From the NCBI RefSeq assembly GCF_014199955.1, contig NZ_JACHOQ010000012.1, positions 1 to 64,000 of the forward strand: 64,000 nt of DNA, read 5' to 3'. Origin of the DNA: Brevundimonas aurantiaca. GTDB lineage: Bacteria; Pseudomonadota; Alphaproteobacteria; Caulobacterales; Caulobacteraceae. Of the stretch, positions 57,885 through 64,000 are shown one piece after another (the stretch's first letter is position 1; every line of letters begins with the position of its first letter). Made by a program: the position numbers and the translations under genes. The notes under the pieces are model-generated. The model was given only the letters and a program-made list of their open reading frames with translations. It was not told where the DNA came from and made no database searches.

Positions 57885-59084
57885 GTGTCCATGTTCGCCA
57901 AACGCCAGTCCGCCCTCGCCGCCGCCGCCGGCGCCCCGCCGGCGCCCCGCGCCAAGCCGAGCCTGAAGCCCCTCGTCGCCGTGCTGAAGAAGCCGCCGGT
58001 GGTCGCGGCCCTGGCCGGCGTCTTCCTGCTGACCTCGACCGCCCTCTTCTTGACCGTCCTGGGCGACCCGCGCGCGGGCGCGCCTTCGGCCCGCATCGCC
58101 CTGGACCGGGCGCCGGCCGCGCCGGACGCCCCAGCCCCGACCGGATTCGAAGCCTTCTCCATGGGAGCCATGGGCCTTTATCAGGATTTGACGGGAAGCG
58201 GCGATCCGTCGGGCGCGGCGGGCGGCGAGGCCTTGATCACCCTGCCGGACGGCGCTTCCGTCGCGGGCGGCGCCAGCTACAGCGCCCCGGTCCAGCCGGC
58301 CTCGCCCCTGCCCAAGGCGCCGATCGCCGGCCTGTCCCAGCCCGGCCCCAGCGGTCCCCTGCCGATGATCGCGCCCGACGGCCGCGTCCCGGCCCAGGCC
58401 TACGCCCGGCCCTTCCGCTCGAACGGCAAGCCGCGCGTGGCCCTGATCGTCGGCGGCCTGGGGCTGAACGCCGTCACCACCCGCGCCGCCATCGAACGCC
58501 TGCCGGCCGAGGTGACCCTCAGCTTCGTCCCCTATGCCGACAATCTCCAGTCCTGGATCGACCAGGCCCGGGCCCAGGGCCATGAGGTCATGCTGGAAAT
58601 GCCGATGGAGCCCAGCGGCTATCCCGACAACGACCCCGGCCCCTATACGCTTTTGGCCAACGGCACGCCCGACGATGTCGAGGCCAAGCTGGACTGGCTG
58701 CTGGGTCGCGCCACAGGCTATTTCGGCGTGACCAACTATCTGGGCGACCGGTTCGCGACCTCCGACACGGGCATGAACGCCTTCCTGCTGATCCTGCGCC
58801 AGCGCGGCGTCGCCTTCCTGGACGACGGTTCTTTCCAGCGCCGTCCCGGCGCCTGGGCTCGGGCCAGCGCCGACAAGGTCATCGACCAGACCCAGTCGCC
58901 CGCCGCCATCATCGGCGCCCTGAACAGTCTGGAAGCCCAGGCCAAGCTGCGCGGCTCGGCGATGGGGACCGGCTTCGCCTATCCCGTCACCGTCGAGGCC
59001 GCCGCCCGCTGGACCGCCGGCCTGGACCAGCGCGGCCTGCAGCTGGCGCCGGCGTCTGCGATGACGCTTCGGCCGGGGCGCTAG
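57885..59084 (+). CDS. divergent polysaccharide deacetylase family protein (YibQ-like)
   Basis: A 399-residue membrane-anchored periplasmic protein. One helix (VVAALAGVFLLTSTALFLTVL, about 45-65), a Pro/Gly-rich linker (to about 180), then a NodB-like fold of the divergent type: VALIVGGLGLNAVTTRAAIERLPAEVTLSFVPYA, GHEVMLEMPMEP, GVTNYLGDRF, FLDDGS. The usual metal-binding His pair of NodB domains is not evident. GTG 57885 or ATG 57891 may start it; both give the same protein but two residues. The inverted-repeat mini-element begins directly after the stop. Confidence 0.85.
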   Translation: MSMFAKRQSALAAAAGAPPAPRAKPSLKPLVAVLKKPPVVAALAGVFLLTSTALFLTVLGDPRAGAPSARIALDRAPAAPDAPAPTGFEAFSMGAMGLYQDLTGSGDPSGAAGGEALITLPDGASVAGGASYSAPVQPASPLPKAPIAGLSQPGPSGPLPMIAPDGRVPAQAYARPFRSNGKPRVALIVGGLGLNAVTTRAAIERLPAEVTLSFVPYADNLQSWIDQARAQGHEVMLEMPMEPSGYPDNDPGPYTLLANGTPDDVEAKLDWLLGRATGYFGVTNYLGDRFATSDTGMNAFLLILRQRGVAFLDDGSFQRRPGAWARASADKVIDQTQSPAAIIGALNSLEAQAKLRGSAMGTGFAYPVTVEAAARWTAGLDQRGLQLAPASAMTLRPGR

Positions 59085-59191
59085 GAAGTGGCGAGTGGCG
59101 AGTGGCGAGTGGCGAGTAAGGACGCTCGCCGTCCGAGCGCACAGGTGCGTTCGTTCTTCCTCGCCAATCGCCACCCGCCACTCGCCACTCG
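59085..59191. mobile_element. ORF-less copy of the GAGTGGC inverted-repeat element
   Basis: The left arm (59086-59116) is four units of AAGTGGC/GAGTGGC; the right arm (59159-59190) is the inverse, about 28 of 32 positions matching. The 42-base middle has a smaller GCTCG-CCGTC-CGAGC hairpin and no gene. The element fills the whole gap between the deacetylase stop and the rppH ATG, with no base to spare. It is a MITE-like relative of the element at 15591. Confidence 0.75.
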
Positions 59192-59668
59192 ATGACCGAC
59201 CTCACCCTCTACCGCCCCAATGTCGGTGTCGTGCTGTTCAACGCCGACGGCCAGGTCTGGTACGGCCGGCGACACGCGACGCCGGGACCGCATAACTGGC
59301 AGTTTCCGCAGGGCGGGGTGGATGACGGCGAGGATCTGACGGCGGCCGCACTGCGCGAGTTGAAGGAAGAGACCGGCGTGACCTCGGTGGAGTTCCTCGC
59401 CCGGACCGACGACTGGATCCTGTACGACTTCCCGCCCGAGGCGATGGACAATCCCAAGGCCTGGCGCGGCTTCAAGGGGCAGCGCCAGCAGTGGTTCGCC
59501 TTCCGCTTCACCGGCCAGGACAGCGAGATCGACCTGCAGGCCGACGAGGAGGTCGAGTTCGACGCCTGGCGCTGGGGCGATCTGTCCGAGGCCTGCGACC
59601 TGATCGTGCCGTTCAAACGCCCGGCCTATGAACAGGTGGTCGCCGCCTTCGCGCATCTGGCGACATAA
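59192..59668 (+). CDS. rppH: RNA pyrophosphohydrolase
   Basis: Nudix enzyme that removes pyrophosphate from 5'-triphosphate RNA to start decay, or cleaves diadenosine polyphosphates. The 158 residues have RPNVGVVLFNADGQVWYGRR, NWQFPQGGVDDGEDLTAAALRELKEETG (the Nudix box GX5EX7REUXEEXGU is complete) and WFAFRFTGQDSEIDL. The ATG abuts the right arm of the inverted-repeat element, so the leader and ribosome site must be formed by the repeat; no purine-rich site is visible. Bidirectional terminator behind. Confidence 0.95.
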   Translation: MTDLTLYRPNVGVVLFNADGQVWYGRRHATPGPHNWQFPQGGVDDGEDLTAAALRELKEETGVTSVEFLARTDDWILYDFPPEAMDNPKAWRGFKGQRQQWFAFRFTGQDSEIDLQADEEVEFDAWRWGDLSEACDLIVPFKRPAYEQVVAAFAHLAT

Positions 59669-59695
59669 AAAAGGGCGGCGCGAACGCCGCCCTTT
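59668..59695. terminator. bidirectional terminator between rppH and hsp20
   Basis: AAAAAAGGGCGGC, a 6-base loop, GCCGCCCTTT. The T-run is stronger on the minus strand (serving hsp20), while the plus strand has CTTTCC. Confidence 0.85.
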
Positions 59696-59714
59696 CCGGT
59701 TCAGTTAAGACCGA

Positions 59715-60188
59715 TCAGGCCGCCTTAGCCTTGTCCGTCTTGCTCTCGATCAGGGGCTTGGCGCCGCCGATCTCGATCCGGCGGGGCTTCAGCGCCTCGG
59801 GCAGTTCGCGCTTCAGCGAGATCGACAGCAGGCCGTTGACCAGATTGGCCTCGGTCACGACCACATAGTCGGCCAGCTGGAAGCGGCGTTCGAAATCGCG
59901 CTCGGCCAGGCCGCGGTGCAGATAGGTCTTCTGCGCGGCGGCGTCGTCATTGGCGGTCTTGCGCCCGGTCACGGTCAGCAGATTCTCCTTCACCTCGATG
60001 TTCAGCTCGTCGGGAGAAAATCCGGCGACGGCGATCTCGATGCGATAGGCGTTCTCGCCCGTGGTCTCGATATTGTACGGGGGATAGCCGCTGTCCTGGC
60101 TGGTCCGCGCGGCGGTTTCCAGCAGATTGGCCAGGCGGTCGAAACCGACGGCCGAACGGTACAGCGGGGTGAAATCATAGGTACGCAT
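59715..60188 (-). CDS. small heat-shock protein, Hsp20 family
   Basis: A 157-residue alpha-crystallin-type holdase (IbpA-like). N-terminal MRTYDFTPLYRSAVGFDRLANLLE, core domain about 35-125 (PPYNIETTGENAYRIEIAVAGF, ELNIEVKENLLTVTGRK, YLHRGLAERDFERRFQLADYV) and a GLL.I.L...PE tail. ATG 60188 is fixed by AGGAGG 6 bases upstream; the longer open frame is spurious. The ribosome site is buried in a leader hairpin (60193-60206), as in ROSE thermometers. Confidence 0.94.
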   Translation of the reverse strand: MRTYDFTPLYRSAVGFDRLANLLETAARTSQDSGYPPYNIETTGENAYRIEIAVAGFSPDELNIEVKENLLTVTGRKTANDDAAAQKTYLHRGLAERDFERRFQLADYVVVTEANLVNGLLSISLKRELPEALKPRRIEIGGAKPLIESKTDKAKAA

Positions 60189-60243
60189 CAGCATCCTCCT
60201 GAGGATCAGCAAGGTTGAGCCGCCCGGCGATTTGCCCGGACGG
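60189..60243 (-). promoter_or_regulatory. ROSE-like RNA thermometer in the hsp20 leader
   Basis: In mRNA sense, a hairpin (CCGTCCGGGC, AAATC, GCCGGGCGG; 60243-60220) is followed by TTGCT at 60212-60208 and then ATCCTC-AG-GAGGAT (60206-60193), which pairs the AGGAGG ribosome site. UUGCU opposite a masked site just before a small heat-shock gene is the ROSE layout of alphaproteobacteria. Melting has not been shown. Confidence 0.65.
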
Positions 60244-60447
60244 TGGGAGTTCAGACCGACGACCCGAAACCGGCTTCGTCCGTCCGGAGAGCCCGACATC
60301 GGCGCTCTCGGAAACAAAGATGGGAGGCGCAGATCGGCCGTCAAGGGGCGCCCAGGCTGCGACCGAATGTCGGTGTCTCGGGATCGTCATTTGCGCCTGT
60401 CCTCAGGTCTCTTAAGGAAGGTGACCCGCACCAGGAGCCCGTCCCCC

Positions 60448-61248
60448 ATGCGCCTTCATCTGCTCGGCCTCGCCGCCGTCCTCGTCGCCCTTCCCGCCGC
60501 CGCCCAAACCGTCCCAGCCCAGACGGAAGGCGCCTGGACCCCGCCGCGCTCGGCCCTGTCCAGCACCCTGCCGATCCTGGAGGAAGATAAGGCGCTTCAG
60601 GCCGCCGTCGCCGCCCCGACTCGCCCGGCCGAGGACCGCGCCCGCGACGCCGCCCGTCATCCTTACGAATCCCTGACCTTCTGGGGGCTGCAGCCCGGCA
60701 TGACGGTGGTGGAGATCGAACCCGGCCGCGCCAGCTGGTGGCGGCATATTCTCGAACCCTACGCCGCCGCGACCGGGGGCCGTTATGTCGCCGTCAACCG
60801 CCCGCTGGAGACGATGGAGGTCGCCCCCGGTTCTGCCGACTTCATCCTGGTGGCCCGCGCCTTCCACAACTGGTCGCGCGACGGCCGCACCGAACCCTAT
60901 CTGAAGGCCTTCTACGCCGCCCTGAAGCCCGGCGGCGTATTGGCGGTCGAGCAACACCGCAGCGCCGAAGGCCTGAACGTCGCCGACGTCGCCTCCACCG
61001 GCTATGTCCCGGAAAGCTATGTGATCCATGAGGCCCAGGACGCCGGCTTCGTGCTGGAGGCGCGCAGCGAGCTGAACGCCAATCCCAAGGACGACCACGA
61101 CCATCCGTTCGGCGTCTGGACCCTGTCGCCGGTGCGCCAGTCCCAGGCCCGCGACGGCTCGGGGGCCCTGACCCCGGACCAGCGCGCGGCCTTCGACGCG
61201 ATCGGCGAAAGCGACCGTATGACCCTGCGTTTCCGCAAACCCGAATAG
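60448..61248 (+). CDS. exported methyltransferase-like protein, first of a tandem pair
   Basis: A 266-residue protein with a Sec signal (MRLHLLGLAAVLVALPAAAQ) ahead of a class I methyltransferase-like fold: HPYESLTFWGLQPGMTVVEIEPGRASWWRHIL is motif I, and ADFILVARAFHNW, AALKPGGVLAVEQHRS follow. S-adenosylmethionine is cytosolic, so a periplasmic methyltransferase is puzzling; the fold may have another use. ATG 60448 has CAGGAG 10 bases upstream. It shares with the next gene RDA.RHP.E.L.F.GLQP, NAN.KD..DHPFGV and a near-identical C-terminus (IGESDRMTLRFRKPE). Confidence 0.82.
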   Translation: MRLHLLGLAAVLVALPAAAQTVPAQTEGAWTPPRSALSSTLPILEEDKALQAAVAAPTRPAEDRARDAARHPYESLTFWGLQPGMTVVEIEPGRASWWRHILEPYAAATGGRYVAVNRPLETMEVAPGSADFILVARAFHNWSRDGRTEPYLKAFYAALKPGGVLAVEQHRSAEGLNVADVASTGYVPESYVIHEAQDAGFVLEARSELNANPKDDHDHPFGVWTLSPVRQSQARDGSGALTPDQRAAFDAIGESDRMTLRFRKPE

Positions 61249-61337
61249 TCTCTTTTGACCCGCGTCGCGAACGTGGGTAAGCCCGTTCGACCAAGGTTAG
61301 CCGGACGCGGGGGGCCGGCTTCCGAGGGGGTGTTTTG

Positions 61338-62249
61338 ATGGTTGATCTTTCTGCGACGTCCCACGGCCTCTCCCGCCGCTTCCTGCTGACCGGCGCGACC
61401 GGTCTGGCCCTGACCGGCCTGGCCGCCTGCGGCCGCAAGAAGGAGGCCGCTCCCGAGGCGCCGCCGGCCCCCTCGGGTCCGCCGGAAGGTTCGCTGGAAT
61501 GGGCCGTCGCCGGCCCCTGGCGCGCCCAGGACCGGCCGCGCGACGCCTTTCGCCACCCGATGGAGACCCTGCGCTTCTTCGGTCTTCAGCCCAGTATGAC
61601 GGTGGTCGAATTCTGGCCGGGCAGCGGCTGGTACACCGAAATCCTGGCTCCCTATCTGGCGCGCGGCAAGGGTAGCTATATCGCCGCCCTCTTTCCCGAA
61701 GGCCCCGCCGCCGACCCGGCCCAGACCGCGCTGAACGCCGCCTTCCAGACCCGGTTCAGTGCGGACAAGAAGCTGTACGGCGAGCCCCAGTTCACCACCT
61801 TCGGCGCCGCATCCGGCCCCGTGGCGCCGGCCGGGACGGTGGACCTGTGCCTGTTCATGCGCACCCTGCACGGCTGGATGGCGGCGGGCATCGCCGAAAA
61901 GGCCTTCGCCGACGCCTTTGCGGCGCTCAAGCCCGGCGGGGTTCTGGGGGTGGTGCAGCACCGCCTGGCCCCGGAGGAGGACCAGGATCCGGTGGCCGCC
62001 AACGGCTATGTCCAGGAGGCCTTCGTCAAACAGCTGGCGGCCGAGGCCGGCTTCGTCTTCGTCGCGGCCTCCGAGATCAACGCCAATGAGAAGGACACCA
62101 AGGACCATCCGTTCGGTGTCGACACCCTGCCGCCGATGCGTCTGACCGCCCCCCAGGGCCAGCCCGCCGACCCGACCTTCGACCGATCCAAGTTTGAAGC
62201 GATCGGCGAAAGCGACCGTATGACCTTGAAGTTCAGGAAGCCCGAGTGA
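61338..62249 (+). CDS. Tat-type lipoprotein, methyltransferase-like, second of the pair
   Basis: A 303-residue paralogue of the preceding gene. The signal SRRFLLTGATGLALTGLAAC carries twin arginines and a lipobox, so it is exported folded and lipid-anchored, unlike its partner. The motif I equivalent is SMTVVEFWPGSGWYTEILAPYLARGKG, followed by VDLCLFMRTLHGWM and ALKPGGVLGVVQHR. The C-terminus is IGESDRMTLKFRKPE. ATG 61338 is preferred to the TTG one codon upstream; GAGGGGG precedes it. Tat export would allow a cofactor to be carried out already bound. Confidence 0.82.
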   Translation: MVDLSATSHGLSRRFLLTGATGLALTGLAACGRKKEAAPEAPPAPSGPPEGSLEWAVAGPWRAQDRPRDAFRHPMETLRFFGLQPSMTVVEFWPGSGWYTEILAPYLARGKGSYIAALFPEGPAADPAQTALNAAFQTRFSADKKLYGEPQFTTFGAASGPVAPAGTVDLCLFMRTLHGWMAAGIAEKAFADAFAALKPGGVLGVVQHRLAPEEDQDPVAANGYVQEAFVKQLAAEAGFVFVAASEINANEKDTKDHPFGVDTLPPMRLTAPQGQPADPTFDRSKFEAIGESDRMTLKFRKPE

Positions 62250-63295
62250 ACCGCGCCCAAGCCTTCGCCGCCAACGCACCCCTTATGGGGGTTCCCGGCG
62301 CGTCCTCGCCGCCCGGCGGCAAGGGCGAATGGTATCGGGGCGCCGGCGGCATGCGGCTGCGCGCCGCCGTCTGGAAGCCGTCGCACCTGACCGCGGAACA
62401 GCCGCGCGGCACGGTGGTGCTCAGCCCCGGCCGCACCGAGCCGATCGAGAAATATTTCGAGGTCATCGGCAACTTCCTCGCCCGCGGCTGGTGCGTCCTG
62501 ACCCATGACTGGCGCGGCCAGGGCCTGTCGGCCCGGCTCCTGCCCGACCGGCTGAAGGGCCACGCCCGCGCGGTGGAAGAGTTTCTGGACGACTACGGCC
62601 GGCTGCTGGACGCCTTCGAGGACCAGTGCCCCAAGCCCTGGATCATGGTCGGCCATTCGATGGGCGCCTGTCTGAACCTGCTGACGCTTGAGGCGGGCGA
62701 GACCCGCTTCTCGGGCGCCGTCCTGTCCAGCCCCATGCTGCGGATCAAGACCGGCAAACGGTCGATGTGGTCGGTCAAGCTGGCCGTGCGCTGGAGCATC
62801 CGCCACGGCCATGCGGGCGACTATCTGCTGGGCGACCCGGACGATCCGTTCGACCACACCTTCGCCGAGGACGCCCTGACCTCGGACGAGACCCGCTATG
62901 AGATGTGGCGCCAACAGCTGTACGCCTGCCCCCACCTGGCCATCGGCGGCCCCACCTACGGCTGGCTGGCCTTCGCGCTGGACGCCGGCGAACGCGCGCT
63001 CAAGCCCAAGGCCCTCAAGACGGTCAAGATCCCGGTCGCCATCGTCCAGGCCGACGCCGACGACGTGGTCTGGAAACAGACCGCCCGCTGGGCCGCCAAA
63101 CGCCTGGGCCGCGGCCGCTATGTCGAGGTCCCCGGCGCCAAGCACGAAGTCATCATGGAAGCCGACCCCATGCGCGCCGTCTTCCTCGACGAGTTCGACG
63201 CCATGGGGGAATATGTCTCCCCGCCCAAGGGGATTGCGGCCGATCCGTCGGCGCGGGTCGAGGACGTGACGGAGGAGACGCCGTCGGTGGCGTGA
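62246..63295 (+). CDS. alpha/beta hydrolase, lysophospholipase-like
   Basis: A 349-residue serine hydrolase of the PldB/monoacylglycerol-lipase type. The nucleophile motif is MVGHSMGACLNL, the oxyanion strand VVLSPGRTEPIEKYFEVI, then THDWRGQGLS; the acid Asp is in VQADADDVVW and the base His in GAKHEVIMEAD. No signal peptide. GTG at 62246 overlaps the stop of the Tat lipoprotein (GTGA), so it is the third gene of a likely operon with the two exported proteins. The C-terminal tail after residue 320 is acidic and disordered. Confidence 0.9.
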   Translation: MNRAQAFAANAPLMGVPGASSPPGGKGEWYRGAGGMRLRAAVWKPSHLTAEQPRGTVVLSPGRTEPIEKYFEVIGNFLARGWCVLTHDWRGQGLSARLLPDRLKGHARAVEEFLDDYGRLLDAFEDQCPKPWIMVGHSMGACLNLLTLEAGETRFSGAVLSSPMLRIKTGKRSMWSVKLAVRWSIRHGHAGDYLLGDPDDPFDHTFAEDALTSDETRYEMWRQQLYACPHLAIGGPTYGWLAFALDAGERALKPKALKTVKIPVAIVQADADDVVWKQTARWAAKRLGRGRYVEVPGAKHEVIMEADPMRAVFLDEFDAMGEYVSPPKGIAADPSARVEDVTEETPSVA

Positions 63296-63321
63296 GGGGC
63301 GCGACGCCCCCCTGTCGTCAT

Positions 63322-63417
63322 CCTCGGGCTTGACCCGAGGATCGAACGATCCGCCGCTTGTGCGAAGGGGCAAGCGCAGAGCCCGATCCGCGCCCGGTCC
63401 TCGGGTCAAGCCCGAGG
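63322..63417. repeat. paired REP element (BIME-like), copy 3
   Basis: CCTCGGGCTTGACCCGAGG at 63322-63340 and its inverse at 63399-63417, 58 bases apart. The spacer shares AGCCCGATCC.CGCCCGGT with copy 1. It stands between the convergent hydrolase and DUF4279 genes. Confidence 0.85.
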
Positions 63418-63509
63418 ATGACGACAGTAGAGATTTTTGCCGCTGAGGTTAGGGCAAGGTCGGACTTCGGCGCCTAGGTCCATTTCGCAAATCGACCCGT
63501 TGCGGACAT

Positions 63510-63926
63510 TCAGTCGGGATCAGTCTGCTCGTAGATGTCGAGGTCCAACATGAGGCCGCGCTGGCCGATCATGAGCTGGGTTTCCGGCCTCAACGTCAGG
63601 CCATCGTTACCGGACGCGAGGAACACGCCGCAGAAGACGCGGCCCCGAAAGCGACCCGCGAGCGTTTGCCACGCCTCCAAGTCATCGTTCATCTTGGACA
63701 ACAGAATCCCGATCTGAGCATCGAGATCGGCAGCCGGGCATCTTTCAGCCACGAGCCGCCATGATCCGGTTCTGGCGAACTTCTCAACCCCCTTCTCAGT
63801 GGTCCACGTTCCGCCTTTGGCAACGCCGACAGTCGGTTCACAGCCGAGCGCACGGGATATCTCGGACGGATCGAGATCGTCCCCGTAGAAACCTATAGAT
63901 GCTACGGTGGAGTCTGGCGTTCCCAT
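63510..63926 (-). CDS. DUF4279 domain-containing protein
   Basis: A 138-residue protein of a family without known function. The pattern IGFYGDDLDPSEISRALGCEPTVGVAKGG, then WRLVAE near residue 56, and a C-terminal GLMLDLDIYEQ fits DUF4279, a small alpha/beta domain often found near toxin-immunity or accessory genes. Composition is lower in GC than the core genes, as with the DUF4145 gene at the other end. The upstream part to the window edge holds no further gene. Confidence 0.8.
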   Translation of the reverse strand: MGTPDSTVASIGFYGDDLDPSEISRALGCEPTVGVAKGGTWTTEKGVEKFARTGSWRLVAERCPAADLDAQIGILLSKMNDDLEAWQTLAGRFRGRVFCGVFLASGNDGLTLRPETQLMIGQRGLMLDLDIYEQTDPD

Positions 63927-64000
63927 ATAGGTAGCCTATCAGATCGACGTCCGCTTCCCACCCCGAACTGCGGTTCGGAAGGTCCGCTTTCAGGCCGTGG

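Noticed and set aside
59085..59191. tandem 7-bp units as a CRISPR-like array
   Set aside because: The units are directly abutting with no spacers, and the two arms are inverse to each other; no cas genes are present.

Overview
The window is about 64 kb of GC-rich (roughly two-thirds G+C), densely coded chromosome from an alphaproteobacterium, most likely a Caulobacteraceae member close to Brevundimonas or Caulobacter. The pointers are a TonB-dependent receptor with a carboxypeptidase-like N-terminus, an OmpA-like porin with a proline linker, a UrcA-family protein, an AUU start on infC, a GAAC-N7-GAAC SOS box upstream of recA, and dispersed palindromic repeats with the core CCTCGGGCTTGACCCGAGG. 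These are inferences from sequence; no taxonomic search was run. Nearly all of it is core chromosome. I see no prophage, plasmid, CRISPR array, integrase or transposase gene.

Layout. 0.2-7.8 kb: a lower-GC DUF4145 gene without a visible proper start, then tyrosine catabolism (hppD), a DUF5694 exported protein, ExoD and YqaA-type membrane proteins, dsbB-coq7 and a thiolase. 8-14.4 kb: cell envelope (OmpA-like porin, a Kdo-transferase-like capsule protein, a large TonB receptor preceded by a perfect 16-bp palindrome). 14.6-16.9 kb: the putrescine pathway aguA-aguB, interrupted by a 430-bp inverted-repeat element carrying a four-helix-bundle gene. 17-31 kb: a GT9 glycosyltransferase, infC, an S9 peptidase and an MFS transporter lying between infC and rpmI-rplT, a hybrid histidine kinase, a NodB deacetylase, and pheS-orf-pheT. 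31-38.8 kb: an LLM oxidoreductase, a run of lipoproteins including a PhoN-like protein lacking both catalytic histidines, a beta-helix protein, an M28 peptidase, recA under an SOS box, and an AT-rich foreign-looking gene. 38.9-44.4 kb: fadB and fadA separated by palindromic repeats, a PQQ-type sugar dehydrogenase and tRNA-Met(CAT). 44.5-51 kb: TlpA thioredoxin divergent from argH-lptM-like-lysA, then two metal-related genes each preceded by an inverted repeat, and murI. 51-64 kb: an M3 peptidase, corA, UrcA, ppc, a second deacetylase, an ORF-less copy of the inverted-repeat element, rppH, hsp20 with a thermometer-like leader, two exported methyltransferase-like paralogues, a lysophospholipase-like hydrolase and a DUF4279 gene.

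The most unusual structure is the pair of elements at 15591-16020 and 59085-59191. Both end in inverted arrays of the 7-bp unit GAGTGGC, and both sit exactly at a stop/start junction between two genes. The long one carries a four-helix-bundle gene (same broad fold class as Avd and the rRNA intervening-sequence proteins) and is wired into the agu operon by ATGA overlaps on both sides, contributing the first residues of the downstream enzyme. The short one is an empty hairpin form. A repeat-borne, operon-splicing mini-element with its own small protein is my best candidate for an under-described system here.
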